Assembly (NCBI RefSeq): GCF_019175285.1
Contig: NC_056524.1
Location: forward strand, 95,535,688-95,599,687
Direction of reading: 5' to 3'
Source of the DNA: Sceloporus undulatus
Taxonomy: Eukaryota; Chordata; Lepidosauria; Squamata; Phrynosomatidae
Length of the DNA stretch: 64,000 nucleotides
Position 1 is the first letter of the stretch. Every line of letters starts with the position of its first letter. A program made the position numbers and the translations under genes. The notes beneath the pieces were generated by a model, which worked only from the letters and a program-made list of their open reading frames with translations, did no database searches and was not told the origin of the DNA. Shown piece by piece: positions 21,582 to 33,506 of this stretch.

Positions 21582-23379
21582 CTGGAAAATGAAAAAAAAA
21601 AAGTCAAAGAATGTGTTTGCTCCACCCAGATGAGAATGCCCTAATTTTATAATCTGGCATGTTATATGCGCAGGTTTGAATAATTACTAGGGCTGACAAT
21701 GGTTGATTAAATCAGTTAACTAACATCATCATCACACAAATCAAACCTTTCTCATACAAAGCATATGGTTTTAATACATCCCATTGTGTTCCTCACAGAT
21801 ACACAAAACTAGGAAATGGTAAATTTATTTGGAGATCATTAAGCTTCTCTTATGACTTGATATGTCACCTGACCTAAATAACAATATGTCATAATGCTAG
21901 GAAAGGGAGAGGGTAGCAGAAAGAGAAGAAGACCATATGCCAGATGAATGGACTCAAACAGGGAGGTCACAGGCATAGATTTGCAGAAGCTAAGCAGAGC
22001 AGTGGAGGAGAGAGGGTCTTGTAGATGTGTCATCTACAGGGTCAACTGTTAACATCAGAGTTATAAGTAAAGATGGATTTTGTGCATGTAAGTACAAATA
22101 GATATTTGCAAACTTCACAATAAATCCAAGCCTAGATTGCCAATTTGGGATATTATCACATTTGACTTTCAAGCTGCCATAAAAGGTCACTAATAGTACC
22201 TTTTGTGATATCTATTACATGATGCTGCCTCTCTCTCATCATTCCTTGTCTTTCTATCATGGTCAGCCCACACACATCTGGTCATTGACTGGGAACACTT
22301 ATCAATAAGCTCCCAATTCTGCTAGTTATCAGGTGTGGAAAATCATCCTGTTGCAGTTCCGGGATCCATGTGATGTCAGTGTCTCCTCCTCCCCCCTAGC
22401 TCCCTTCCCTTCACTATTCTAGAACATCTGGGATTGTTGTTGTTCTTTTACTTCCTTTTATTCTTTAAAACCATAGAGTTTAAAACTGCTGAGTTAGTAT
22501 AACTCTGGAACTGTGTTAAGAAATCACACACATACATATGAAAGACACACTGGGTAGGGCATAGGGTAGAGAGGTAGGGTTAAGGATGAAAGAGGAAGAG
22601 AGTGCAAGGGACCAGCTAGAGTCTCGTCGTGCTAAGGGAGGGATGTACAGTTGGGAATGCCCCCAAACTGATAAGTATGCATTTTTCTTCATTAATGCAC
22701 TCACAATGAGAACAGAGGTGATGTGATAAAGTCTTCAGTTACAAATTATTAACCAAGTATCATCTCCTGGCCCAGCCACCCTCCAAGTGTATCTTAACAA
22801 CCAGCAGCCATTCTGCGCAGTGGAGTTCTGTTCTGCTAGCAACTGAATTGCATCAGGATTAAGTTTCTAGCCCCTCTCACCAGATATCTGCAGTCTGACA
22901 AGGAATTACATCAGGGTTCCTGCTTTTGATTGTCACAATCTTCCTTGTTAGTAGGAGAGGGCTGGGAATGGCATCCTGCTGTGTCCCAATGGCCTACCAT
23001 CACTTAGAGCAGCTCCCTGGAAACTGAGGTGGGATTTGAGGAGTTTTTATTTGGGGAAATAGTGCCACAATAATTAATACATAATACTGTATAGCTGAAT
23101 ATAGAGTGCTTAACAGATTCATAACTTTATGTTCTGAATATGTAACTGTAATACAGGATGCTAGTCAATGTTTCCATTCTGAAGTTTAACATAGATACAT
23201 ATTCTTGGCTGTGGATATTTCCAAAGCAAAGGAACAATGGAACTGCTGCAATCAGACATACGGTATATTTTGGTTTGCTTACTCTATGCTAGAGTGATGT
23301 CCCATACTGGAGATAAAGCACTATACCTCTCTTTAAAAGCTTTTTCTATCACAATACCCTAAAATCTAAGATTCCTTAA

Positions 23380-23994
23380 ATAGAAAGGTCTTTGCCAGCA
23401 GAAACAGAGCAGGGAGAGTTCCAAATGGACCTCTCAGGGAAAGGAGTTTCCATAATTTGGGAGCAGCCATTGAGAAGGCTGGTGTTCCCACATGCCTGGG
23501 ATGGTGGTGGGTCCAAGAGAAAGCCTTCCATTGAAGATTTTAGAGCACAGGTAGGTTCATATAAGGAGATATGGTATTTTTTTGGGGGGGGATCTGAACT
23601 CAAGCTATGTAGGGCTTTAAAGATCATAGCCAGCACTTTGAATTCTTCCCAGAAAAGGATCAGCAGCCAATGGAATTGTTTCAGCAAGGGAATTATATGA
23701 ACCCTTTAACCTCCCCTGGTCAGTAACCAGGTCACAGCATTTTGGACCCACTGACTTTTCTGAGCAGTTTCCAAAGTCATCTCCACATAGGTTGTGTTAC
23801 AATAATCTAAATGTGATGTAACCAGGACATGTGTCAAGGAAGCTAGAGCTGACGTACCAAGGAACAGACAATTTTAGCTGTGCAAACACACTCTTGGCCA
23901 CCACTGAAACCTGGGCATCCAGGCTCATTACTGAGTCTAGGAGAATGCCCAAGAATTGTTTCCAGCCAATTGTTTTGATAGGAAAGAAGACACT
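23380..23994. mobile_element. Diverged LINE-type repeat
   Basis: AGGGCTTTAAAGATCATAGC CAGCACTTTGAATT, AATTATATGAACCC and TCCACATAGGTTGTGTTACAATAATC match a repeat type widely seen in lizard DNA. I cannot name the family. It is cut at 23995 by a GC-rich TIR element. Confidence 0.5.
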
Positions 23995-24232
23995 GGGGCA
24001 GTACAGACAGATGGCTTCGTGCCGCCCATCTTTGCCCCATCTGTGCTGCAGCATCCGCATGCACCCAGAGTAATTTGGGTGCTTGGATGCCCTTACATCA
24101 CGAGGCTGCACCCCGTGTAGATGGGGCTGCAGCCTTCTGATGTAATGGTGCCAATTGTAGGGCTCGGCACATATAGATGCTGCACCGAATCAAGCCCTAC
24201 TATTGCCGCAAATGGCCTATGTGTACCGGGTC
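23995..24232. mobile_element. GC-rich TIR element, old copy
   Basis: Left end GGGGCAGTACAGAC; interior CGTGCCGCCCATC and CATCCGCATGCACCC; right end near GTACCGGGTC. Diverged, inserted in a LINE-type repeat. Confidence 0.55.
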
Positions 24233-24953
24233 ATAGTCAAGGGAAAGTGTCCATGCCAATAATAAGTAAGGTATGTGTACAAAAATAAGGAATTGGTCAG
24301 ACCTTTCTTTTTGTTACCTTTCACTGCAAAATTATAGGGAAAATAGAGCTAAAAAAAAGCAGGAGATTGTACAGTGTCAATTATCTTAGACAATGTATGT
24401 CCTATAAAACTTGCCATTCCACACACAGGGCTGTCTATGCATGTGGAAATCAAAGTCTCAGAGTTGCATAAATAGGCTACTCCCTGTATGATATTTCCCA
24501 GAACTAGAAAGTCCACATTCCAGACTTAATTAGTGTTTATGTTTAGAAGCCTGGCACTGTCAAAATAAGAATCTGGATGCAAAAGATTGCATGGATTATC
24601 ATCCTTCACCTAATTCACACACATTTTTCCCCAATTGTCATTCTTTTCAATTATTCACTGTTTGGTTATGTGATAAACTGCAAAGCTTGATAAATACACC
24701 AGTTTACAAGATATGAAAGCACATAGAAAAACTGGGCTCAGTTTTATCTTAATTAAATTACCATAATTTATATTAATTAAATAAATTCCAAAGTCTGTGG
24801 TTCATAAAAATAATTAGTGCAGCAATGTTCAGAATACTAGATCAAGAGTTTGACATCCATTACAATAGACCCATATGGATAAATCGCTTGAGTTGGTATG
24901 AATATTAATTCTTTGAAAGCACAAACATGCAGCTCAACTTGTATCTCTCTTAT

Positions 24954-25284
24954 GACTTTATCGCATGGGGGGAAAATTGGGAGAAAAGCAGGAGTTCAGA
25001 TGTACATTAGCCCGTGAAAACTGCATGATCATGGTGAAGATTTTCACACGATGTCATAATTAAAGAAGACTTATGCTGGCAAGAAACAGGTAATAACCAG
25101 CAACAAATCATTCACACAGAAATCCCACAAATGATTTGTTGTTAGTTATTACCAGTTTATTGCCAGGATAAGTCTTCTTTAATGTGACATCATTTGAAAA
25201 TCTTCACCACGATCATGCAATTTTCACAGGCTAATGTCCATTTAAACCCCTGCTTTTCCTTGATTGTTTCAGTGTGATAAAGTC
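24954..25284. mobile_element. Palindromic inverted-repeat element (331 bp)
   Basis: Left end GACTTTATCGCA and right end TGTGATAAAGTC. Almost the whole element is one imperfect palindrome: arms 24954-25113 and 25129-25284 share AAGAAGACTTATnCTGGC and its complement, ACAAATCATT, GATCATGGTGAAGATTTTCA and others. A related element lies at 37261-37818. Confidence 0.8.
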
Positions 25285-25289
25285 CTTAG

Positions 25290-26610
25290 TTTCATTGCAG
25301 AGCATCTGGTGCAGAATAAGACAGGTGGCTCTGCGCACTTTGTTTCATCACTGTCTGGTGGGGTGTAGACTCACTGGGATTTGGCGCCTACACAGGACTG
25401 GGGAAGGGATTTAGATGGTCTGACCCAGGAGACTTATGGATCCATACAGATTCCTAATGGGAGCTCCCTGTTGCCTTGGCAGATGATCCCAAAGCCCTGG
25501 CTGACCACTGGGCAGTTGTGGTAGTGAAGAAATAATTCTTCTCTTCCACCATTGCATATGCACAGTGTCATCCAGTGAGCAATCTCAAGTGGTCAGGAGT
25601 ATTTTATGCTCTGCTTCACAGGAGCAGACTACTTGGCAGCCTGCTGTAAAGAATTTGCATGGCACTTTGCAGATAAAATTGTGCAGATCTGCTCTAACTT
25701 GGAGGTTTTAATCGATATAAGTCCAGTGGATGTAATCTTAGCACTTGCTTGTCCTATGTTTTTAGATACATTTCAGTTTGTGCAGCCTGAGTATGGGGAC
25801 AGGATCCTTAGAGAAGGGAGAACTGCCATGTGTATGCTGGATCCTTGTCCTTCCTGGCTTATCAGAGGAGCCAGAGGGGACTGCCCAAGTGGGTAAGGAA
25901 GGTGGTGAATGCTTTACAGCAGCAAAGCAGAGTTACATCCTGCCTAAAGGAAGCTGTGATAAGGCCTTTCCTAAAAATATTTTTAAAAACCTCTCCCTGA
26001 ATCCCACTTTATTATACAATTATCGATCTGTCTCCTATTTCTCCTTTTTGGGGCAAGGTTCTGCAGCATATAATGGCCTCCCAAATCCAGAGATTTCTGG
26101 ATGAAACAGATTATCTAGATCAATTTCACTCTGGCTTCAGACTTGGCTATGGGACAGAGACAGCTTTGGTCACTTTGCCAGATGACCTACACAGGGAATT
26201 GGGCAGGGAAGTGTGTCCTTTTTGGTTCTGATGGACCTCTCAATGGCTTTCAAAACTATCAACATAGTGTTCTTCTGAGACACTTCTCTGGGATGGGTGT
26301 TGGGGGCACTGTTTGGGGTTCAGTGTCATCAATATGCAGGTGGCACTCAACTATGTCTTTCCTTTCCACCTAACTCTAAGGAATCTGTTTTGGTGCTGAA
26401 CCAGTGCCTGTTGTCAGTAACAGACTGGGTGAGGGCAAACAAATTGAAACTTAATCTGGACAAGACAGATATGCTCTTGATCTGTCAAAAAGCTAATGAA
26501 GAAACAGATTCAATGGTCTCACTTGATATAGGTCAGTATCCTGCAAATGTGCAATTAGGAAGTAGAACTTTTAAGGGCTCCAAAATGTTTCATTTCAGAA
26601 GTGAAACATT
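25290..26610 (+). mobile_element. L2-like LINE fragment, internally deleted
   Basis: Translated pieces show TCMLDPCPSWLI-type, NYRSVS..FLG, SGFRLGYGTETALVTL, FSGMGVGGTV and SFPPNSKESVLVLNQCL..V TDWVRANKLKLNLDKT, all reverse-transcriptase segments of the L2 type. The catalytic YADD reads YAGG, and a segment is missing between the palm motif region and GMGVGGT. Dead, with several frame breaks. Confidence 0.85.
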
Positions 26611-26708
26611 TGAAATACAACACCATTAACAAATCGGCAACATCATGAATTAAAAACTCTTCATTTCTCACAACTATTGAACCTGGAAAAAAGCTATATG
26701 GCACTTAC

Positions 26709-26766
26709 CTGAAACTGTGAGCAGGAAACAACCTGCACCCAAAAGGGCAGCTACCAACTTCACCAT
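26709..26766 (-). CDS. XG: XG exon 1: start codon and signal peptide
   Basis: ATG at 26766-26764 begins MVKLVAALLGAGCFLLTVSG, a textbook signal peptide: a Lys near the N-terminus, a hydrophobic core and a small residue at the likely cleavage site. The exon ends one base into a codon at a strong donor (GTAAGT). The leftover G joins the GA of the exon at 15729 to give Gly. The bases before ATG read AAGACC on the minus strand, a reasonable start context with A at -3. Confidence 0.9.
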
Positions 26767-26880
26767 GGTCTTGTTATGTTCTGTCTTGTGTCTCTTCTTA
26801 TCAAAAACAGTTGAAGATGTTACAGATTCACAGTTTCAGTGATTTTCTTTCTTCTTTTTCAAACTCACTTTGCAGGTATA
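26767..26880 (-). promoter_or_regulatory. Probable 5' UTR and promoter-proximal region of XG
   Basis: This is the sequence just upstream of the XG start codon. On the minus strand a GATA motif (TGATAAGA, 26803-26796) lies 30 bp before the ATG, and an E-box (CAACTG, 26813-26808) lies 5 bp further upstream. There is no CpG island and no convincing TATA box. The transcription start cannot be placed from sequence. Human XG expression in red cells is known to depend on a GATA1 site, which makes the motif worth noting, but a single GATA match is weak evidence. Confidence 0.35.
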
Positions 26881-27999
26881 TTTCCCCATTCAAACATGAA
26901 CAACGTCCTACTTTGCAGATGTTCTAAATGTACAAATCACAAGCAGAAGACTGGAAAAGCATCAAAATCTACTCAGAAAGTATCTTTGACAAACAAGAAG
27001 CAGCAGTATTATGCAACACCGACACACACCCTTCCACCTCTATTAACCTATGAATAAGAGGTATGCAGGTTAAAAAAGGGAAGGACCAACTGTTCACAGC
27101 CAATCCAAAAGCATGAAGCAACACTTTTCTCAACTTGTCTCCTTTCCCATAGAGAAAACACCCAACCCTTAGAAATAATTATCATATGATTACACACAGA
27201 CATTGTGCAGCATGAGTACACTTTATGCTGATCCCTAACAAAGAGATCTTTTTCTATGTACAGATCTGTGCCTACATGTAGACATCTCTACCTGGACTAC
27301 ATTTTTAGTGGTTAATGGGGTCTTCCTTGTTAGATTTTGGAAAACAGGAACAGTGCCAAGCTCTAAGCTACATACACACACATTGCCTGCAAAGAGGTGT
27401 CAGAACAAGCCTTGCCATCTGTAGCTGTAGTAATGCAAGAAGTTGAAATACGTCTCAGTTGAAATGTTTTTCTAGTGCAGAAAAGGTAAGTTAACTTAAA
27501 TGCTGGATGTTGAGATTGCTTATTGGATTGGAAGATATACTGTACTGGAGGAGGTGGAGAACTGTATGATGGCATAGATATTTCTATTTGCATTTGCCAG
27601 AGCACAGAACAACAACAATAAATAAATATTACTGTAAAAATGTTGTTGTTTGTTGTTAATGAGGTTTACTGGCACTATAGTGCAGCTGATAACCAGAGTT
27701 CTCTGGGCTGTGTACAATATATTTAAAAATATATAAAATACAATGAAAGAGCCAATTGCAGAAAGATATAATAAAACCAAACTAGAATCACAAATAAGAT
27801 TAACACACAATATTTAAACTGTTCTTGTTGCCAGATACAGGATTACAATAGAAATTGTCTCAATGTGGATTAGAAATCATGTTGGCATGAAAATATATGG
27901 CACTGAGGTTAAGAGCAATATGATACTAAGCTTTGTCAGTTGCTGTTGTCAAAGTTTATCTGCTGAATTTTAAGGCTGTGTCTGTTCCATCTGTACATG

Positions 28000-28145
28000 C
28001 CTAACTCTGACTTATGGTGTCTAACATGGGGTTTTCTTTGTAAGACTTCTTCAAAGCAGGGTTGCCATGGCCTTCCTCTTAGGCTGAGAGTATAACTTGC
28101 TCAAGGTCACTGGGTTTCCAGGACTGAACAGGGATTCCAGGTCCT
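28000..28145 (-). mobile_element. SINE fragment (antisense)
   Basis: TGACTTATGGTGTCTAACAT, AGGGTTGCCATGGCCTTCC and AAGGTCACTGGGTTTCCAGG match the SINE body and tail in reverse. Confidence 0.7.
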
Positions 28146-28619
28146 GGACAAATCTCACGACATTGATTCTGTACACCAATATTAGTTTCAGTCACATTCA
28201 GTTGAGAAATCAGTATCATGAGCATTTCTATTCTCTCCTCCCCCCAAAAAATGACCAAACCCATCTTGTTGCCCTTGTGTGTTTGGAGGTGTGCAGACAG
28301 TACCTGATGAAGTCACAGACCCGAAGCAAGTATCAGAAATATAGCAAAGCAAGTGAGACAAAGTCAGGGATACAGGAGGCAATTTCTTATTTTGCTGTGT
28401 GTCAATCTAATTCTCATTATTCCTTCTTGTGACTACCAAAATTCAGAGTTCCTTGCCCTTTGGCAGGAGCATACATTTGTAAATGGGGTACAGTGGTTAA
28501 GGACATGGACCACCAAGGAGAACAGGGGGACTGGAGCAGGTTCTGCCTGGACTCTGGTTGTGGTCAGTACCATCAATCACAGCAGTTTTCAGCAGTGTTG
28601 GCTGATGGGCTGAAAGGAG

Positions 28620-28855
28620 CTGCTGCCACACTGAGTTAATGCAGTTTTACACCACTTTAACTGTCATGGCTTCATCCTATGGAATCTTGGGATTTGTAAT
28701 TTGTTGTGGCACCAGAGCACTCTGACAGAGAAGACTATCTCAGAAAAGTACAAAGCCCAGGATTCCATAATATTGAGCAATGGCAGTTAAAACAGGGTCA
28801 AACAGCAGTAATTCTGCAGCATAAATGCATCCGAAGACAGACACTAAGCAAGAAC
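28620..28855. mobile_element. Hairpin DNA element (AATGCAGTTT type)
   Basis: AATGCAGTTTTACACCACTT TAACTGTCATGG at the left is mirrored by CCATAAT...CAATGGCAGTTAAAAC at the right, with GGAATCTTGGGATTTGTA and CCCAGGATTCC inside. A second copy is at 60112-60302. Confidence 0.8.
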
Positions 28856-31104
28856 TGGTAGGGAGAGTGCTTTGCCCTGGACTTCAACTGGGCATCAGAT
28901 AGCCTCAAACAGGGATGGCAGCCTGTGCAATATGCTCCCAGCTTTTGTGTTTAATTTTGCATATTTATAGCACACATACATGCTTTCCATGATAGACTGT
29001 AGAATCTGCAGCATACCAGCATGTAACTTACTTCTCAGAACAGGAACACACAGACCTGTTATTGTTTACAACCAAAGTTTATGTTCCTGATCGTCACCTC
29101 TTCCCTCACACCACCACTAGCAATAATTTGAATGGAAGAAAGGCAGGGAAGCAGCAGTGTTGGTTTTCTGCCTTTGCTCACTTTTGTCTAGTCACACCAC
29201 ACTGAACTCCCATGTCAGATTTGTGAGATGCAGAAGAAATAAAATAGGGAGAGCAGCTGAGATGTAGGATGGAAGAAATGTAGGGAATATGTGCCACCAA
29301 ACCTGTAACATTTTCTGCAACTTGGCTTGAACAGAGAATGCAGGGTGTGTGTAGAATTTACCACTGGTCATAGTGACTGGGGGATTCTGGGAATTATAAT
29401 CCAAAAAGTGAATTCTGAAGTGTATCTATACGTAGAGAGTTCTTGATCTCAAGAGTTTCTGTGGAGGCTATAAAACTGCCACTTTTTGGTTTAATTATAT
29501 GTTTTCAACATGAGTCCCATGTTTCTAAATCCATGATTTAGAAATTAAAAATGACATTTGTATGGGCTGATTTTTTTAAAATTCCAATTCCAAAACTTTC
29601 TGCTCCATTGTGACTCACTGTGTACTATACTCTTAAAAATATGATGGCAAAGAAGAGACAGTTTTAGATTTGTTTATTTTTTTTAAAAAAAAGAAATCAC
29701 AATTATTAGGTCTTAATTTCGAAATGTTTGGCTCTCACACTCCAAGGTTCCATAACTCTAGTTGAAAATGTAACACATCCAAACAGCTATTGATATACTT
29801 ACACATAATATACACAACATGGGATGAACTGTGATGATGATTTTCATTACACAGTTGAACAGCCTAATCATATGAATGTTTATACAGAAGCAAATCCCTT
29901 CAAAGGAGTTTACTTCCAAATACAAATTAATTGTGTGTGTGTGCGCACAACACATGCACATGTTTTTGTGTATTTACACACACACACACAACATACGGTA
30001 CATTTACAATCCTGTAAGTAAAATATACTGAAGTATAGTATGTATCAGATTGGGCTGTTTGGCACACATTCCAAATATGCCTCAAAGATTTTGTAACAAA
30101 ATGTAAGTATGTCCTGAGCTAAAGCTTTCAGGAATGGTTCAGGAATGACCCAGGAACATCTTCAGAAATCAGAAGCACTTATATACTGAAGTTTAGCATT
30201 ACTCCTGCATTACAAAAATGAGCAATATAAAAATTATTGCCACTTAATAAAAGCAATTCACAATCACCTTATGCGTAATCTTGCTTCAAAATGCAAATAT
30301 CCTCACTGAATTTATTAAGACACACATTTGGTGCAGAATGTATGTCTTGCAGAGTTTACAAATTGTGATGAAAAAATGATCTTTAGTTTAGTATATTACT
30401 GTAATGCAAAAAGGACAAATTTAAGGATCCTTGTGGCACTTGCTAGCTTCTATCAAATTTAAACAGGAAATTGCTACGCAATATTTTATTTTATTTCAGA
30501 AGTCCATGCATAGAGCAACTGCATTCTGAATGACAAGGCGATTTAGCTTACACCCACATAGTGCTTAGCTAGTTACCAAAAACTAACAGTTTCATTGGCT
30601 GAAGCCATTCTTGGAAATGAAAGCATGGAAAAGGGGATTCTTTTAGAAGGATTCCATCTAATGAAAACAGTACAAGTAAGTGTTCCTGATGACCACCTCC
30701 AAGGCTTTTCTTCTCAATGAAGAAAATAATATGCAATACTTAGTTTGCACTGTTCTGGTCAGTTATTTGCTACTTTATGGCACTTCAGGGTGGCACTTTA
30801 TGGCACTGCTTAAAGGCATCTGAAAATGAAGAAATAAAGCTCATTATTGGAGGTTTGTTATCTGTATGTTGAAAAAGAATAATGAAGTACTCACAAGAAT
30901 GTCTAACTTTTGTAAATACAAAGCAACAAACTGGCAGGGCACTTAGGAATAACAGAGGTAAGTCCAATAGTCAGAGGCACATGCCATCACACAGTTTTGA
31001 GAGACAATTATATTAACTCTATTGTTATTATTATTATTATTTTGCTTCAACACAACTCAGTATTATTGGCATTATCACAAGAAGAGGAAAAAGGAATGGG
31101 AGGA

Positions 31105-31395
31105 GTGTTCTCATATGCCTTCAAGTTGTTTCCAACTTATGGTGACATTAAGGCTAACTATCATGTGGTTTTCTTGACAATATTTGTTCAAAGGAAGTGT
31201 TCCTTTGAATCACAGAATTATGGAGTTGGAAGAGACCACAAGGGCCATGCAGTCCAACCCCTGTGCTGCCTTCCTTTGAAGATGACAAAGAATGACTTGC
31301 CCAAGGCCACCCATTGGGTTTCCATGGTTGAATGGAAATTCAAAACCTGGCCTTCTGAATCCTTGTCCACCACTCAAACCACTATACCAAACAAG
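31105..31395 (-). mobile_element. SINE interrupted by a CR1 tip
   Basis: TGCCTTCAAGTTGTTTCCAA CTTATGGTGAC (left) and GACTTGCCCAAGGCCACCCA to CCACCACTCAAACCACTATA (right) are one antisense SINE. 31207-31266 (AATCACAGAATTATGGAGTT GGAAGAGACC) is a CR1 3' tip placed inside it. Confidence 0.8.
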
Positions 31396-31970
31396 GGGGG
31401 AGATACTGCCATACCTATGTTTTAACAGCGTGTCTGTGTGCACATATATAACGTGGCTCCAAATGCAACACGTACAAGTCATGACTTTCCTTAAGAAAAT
31501 CATTCCCAAGTGATAGAAACTAAGGCAGCAGGCATTTCGGCATCCTCAATTCCTACTATAATGCATAGGAAGGCAAAGCTACAATGTCAGAGTTGCTTTA
31601 AAATGAAAATGAACAGTAAACTTCATTATTCCTTGAAATGCAAACAGATGCATATATAGGCATATTCCAAATATTCTCAATGTGACCCCAAAATAAAAAA
31701 GACTAGATGTGGCTATGCAAAAGGAATCAGAGATTATTCTTAATGGCTGGGGTTGCCGGGGCAAATTCATGTTTGGGTATGTTGCCAAAAGTTATATTCC
31801 AATGAGGGTTCATGGCCAAAGGCCAAATAGTGGAATCCAAATTACCTGGCCGCTGCATCTTACTATAACAACTAAGTGTTAAAAGAGGCATTTCATCCTT
31901 TTACAGTGGGAGACATACGTACAAAAGCTGGGAAGTTACCAAATAATGGTGAGATAGAAAAGGAATCATA

Positions 31971-32313
31971 GGTGCGTTACAGACGGGCCCATGAGGCGCC
32001 ATCATTATGCACGAGGGGCGGCGCTTCCTGACGCGCCTTGCCCCATGTATGTAATGACGTCAAAATGGCGGCGGCTGTTCCACACAGCCGCCACCACTTT
32101 GACGTAGTGGACGCTCTGCGTTCGCACGTCGTGCGGCGGAAGTGACGCTGCGAGTGCGCAACTAGCACCTCACGGTGTCTCTTCCACGGCCGAAGATTTT
32201 CACGCTCCTTCTTTGCTGCGTCTGGGAACCACGCAGTTTGGATGCTGCGGTTCCCGGACGCAGCAACCAGAAGTGGCGCAAGACTGCACCTTCTGGGCCG
32301 TCTGTAACGCACC
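31971..32313. mobile_element. GC-rich TIR element, young copy (343 bp)
   Basis: Ends GGTGCGTTACAGACGGGCC and GGCCGTCTGTAACGCACC, flanked by ATA on both sides (31968-31970, 32314-32316). CpG-dense. A perfect CRE (TGACGTCA, 32055-32062) is directly followed by AAAATGGCGGCGGC; GCGGAAGTGACGC lies at about 32136. About 1.2 kb downstream of the CD99 stop. Confidence 0.88.
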
Positions 32314-32690
32314 ATAGTCATCAGGACAACTGCAAAGGGCTGGACTGGGATACCAGGAAAGCCAGATTTGATTTTGGGCCCTAAGATTGGCTTGCACGAT
32401 GCCAGTGATAGCCCCAGATACATAATTTAGCTCATCCTGTATAAGAGGATGGTTCCATGTACTCCTATTGGGAGAAGGAGAATTTGAAGCAGAAATGAGG
32501 TCAAGCATTTACTGCCATTCCGAACAACAGAGTGGCCTATTATAAACAAGGGGCCTGAAAGAAGGTGTAGCATACATGTTTATGTGTGTACATTTCATGT
32601 GCATGCTTATAAGATGCAGTGTCACACCTCCATGCAACGTAGAGGAACTGCCTCAATGCTCTACCTGCTCAAAGAAATTTATCTAATTTA

Positions 32691-33167
32691 GGCGTAGTAC
32701 ATACCGCCCCTTTGGGGCAGCCCCTTTTAGTTCCAGGTTGGAGGCCTCATCGGCAGCCCCAATCCGGAGTTTTTGCAGACCATGGAGCAGCAGCAAAATG
32801 CCGCTTCTCCATGGTGCGGAAAAGGGGTGTCCTTGGGGCTTCATGCCCCTGGACACCCCGGGAGCCGTAGCCATGGGCGAAAGGGTCTGCTCGGCCCCTT
32901 TCTCCCCAGCATCATTCCCACAGCCATTTGGTGGCTGTGAGAATGAGGCGCGCACCCAGCAGCTCCAATTTGGAGCTCTTTCTCACACTGCTGCCAGGCC
33001 ATTGCGCACATGCTGCACCATTTCGATGTGGAGCGTGTGTGTCGTAACCATGGTGGCCCCTGTGTATATGGGAGGCCGCCATGATTACGGCACCACTACG
33101 TACTAGGGTTGCGGGGCGTGCGGATGCTCCACCCCTGGCAACCCTAGTATGTGGCCAGGCCGGCACA
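32691..33167. mobile_element. GC-rich TIR element copy in CD99 3' flank
   Basis: Left end GGCGTAGTACATACC with hairpin CCGCCCCTTTGGGGCAGCC; right end near GGCCGGCAC. The interior shares GGGGTGTCCTTGGGGCTTCA with the copies at 7546 and 12311. It begins about 310 bases after the CD99 stop and could lie in the CD99 3' UTR. Confidence 0.7.
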
Positions 33168-33477
33168 ATAGTTTAAAATTATGTCCCCCTTTAAAGTTAT
33201 CATTACAGGAAAAATAAGATTACAGACAAGAGCAACGATTTCCAACTAAAATGTTTTCAAGCCATTGATTAATCAATATGCAACTTTGAGTTTCTAAAGA
33301 ATAAACCAGAGAGACATGTAATTTCATTAGTTAAAAACATCCTTCTTCTTTTCAAAAGATGTTTCAACAGGACTATTTTAATTCTACTTTGCATGCTTGA
33401 AATGTGTTGCATGTTTTTGCAGGAAGATAGGTAGATTCTCTATCCAGATGCTGGTCTTCTCTTCATCTTAAATTCCA

Positions 33478-33506
33478 CTATGATTTCTGCAAGAGTGTAC
33501 GCTGAA
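33478..33506 (-). CDS. CD99: CD99 last exon: VQRTLLQKS and stop
   Basis: 29 coding bases after acceptor TTTTTAG encode the split-codon V, then QRTLLQKS and TAG. Human CD99 ends VQRTLLEK. The 3' UTR runs toward lower coordinates; its end is not fixed. No AATAAA is seen in the first 800 bases, part of which is a transposon (32691-33167). Confidence 0.95.

Larger units (their letters stand above)
15730..26708 (-). other. XG intron 1 (about 11 kb)
   Basis: Longest XG intron, phase 1. It holds a CR1 fragment interrupted by a LINE end (15929-16390), GC-rich TIR elements (18663-18985, 23995-24232), SINEs (19795-19985, 21070-21155), a LINE-like repeat (23380-23994), a palindromic element (24954-25284) and an L2-like fragment (25290-26610). 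An exon-like segment lies at 21523-21581. Between these, 16391-18660 and 21600-23370 show nothing I can identify apart from a Leu/CTG-rich stretch near 16490-16515. Confidence 0.8.
3185..26766 (-). other. XG: XG-like gene (CD99 family), signal peptide to stop
   Basis: Type I membrane glycoprotein of the CD99 family; human XG carries the Xg(a) blood-group antigen at the cell surface. Nine coding exons with GT-AG sites at 26709-26766, 15691-15729, 14280-14321, 13034-13099, 11667-11798, 9072-9122, 6743-6781, 5040-5162 and 3385-3401 sum to 567 bp, an open frame of 188 residues (human XG is about 180). Predicted order: signal peptide 1-20, DFDLSDAL module about 24-31, Pro/Arg-rich TKRPPV and PRPHLYPDLRP about 42-59, second module DFNLGDAL 71-78, a Gly/Ser tract to about 112, third acidic module about 114-123, transmembrane segment about 151-173, short tail ending GAVV. 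The membrane segment (ITSPVVAVVV) resembles human XG (IVSPIVSVVV) better than CD99. The gene lies directly downstream of CD99 in the same orientation, as in human. A duplicated exon at 12878-12939 is left out because it breaks the frame. Exons are directly visible; XG orthology is inferred from membrane segment, Pro/Arg repeats and order. Confidence 0.88.
26881..33477. other. CD99-XG intergenic spacer
   Basis: 6.7 kb between the CD99 stop and the XG start. It holds two SINEs (28000-28145, 31105-31395), a hairpin element (28620-28855) and two GC-rich TIR elements (31971-32313, 32691-33167). An alternating TG/CA tract lies at 29930-29995. Stretches 26890-27990, 28860-29920 and 30010-31090 show nothing I can identify. 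No CpG island of its own lies near the XG start; the only CpG-dense DNA is inside the transposons. Confidence 0.7.

Noticed and set aside
27363-27810. Open frames of 80 and 96 codons just upstream of XG
   Set aside because: No splice-site arrangement, no conserved motif and AT-rich composition; likely chance.
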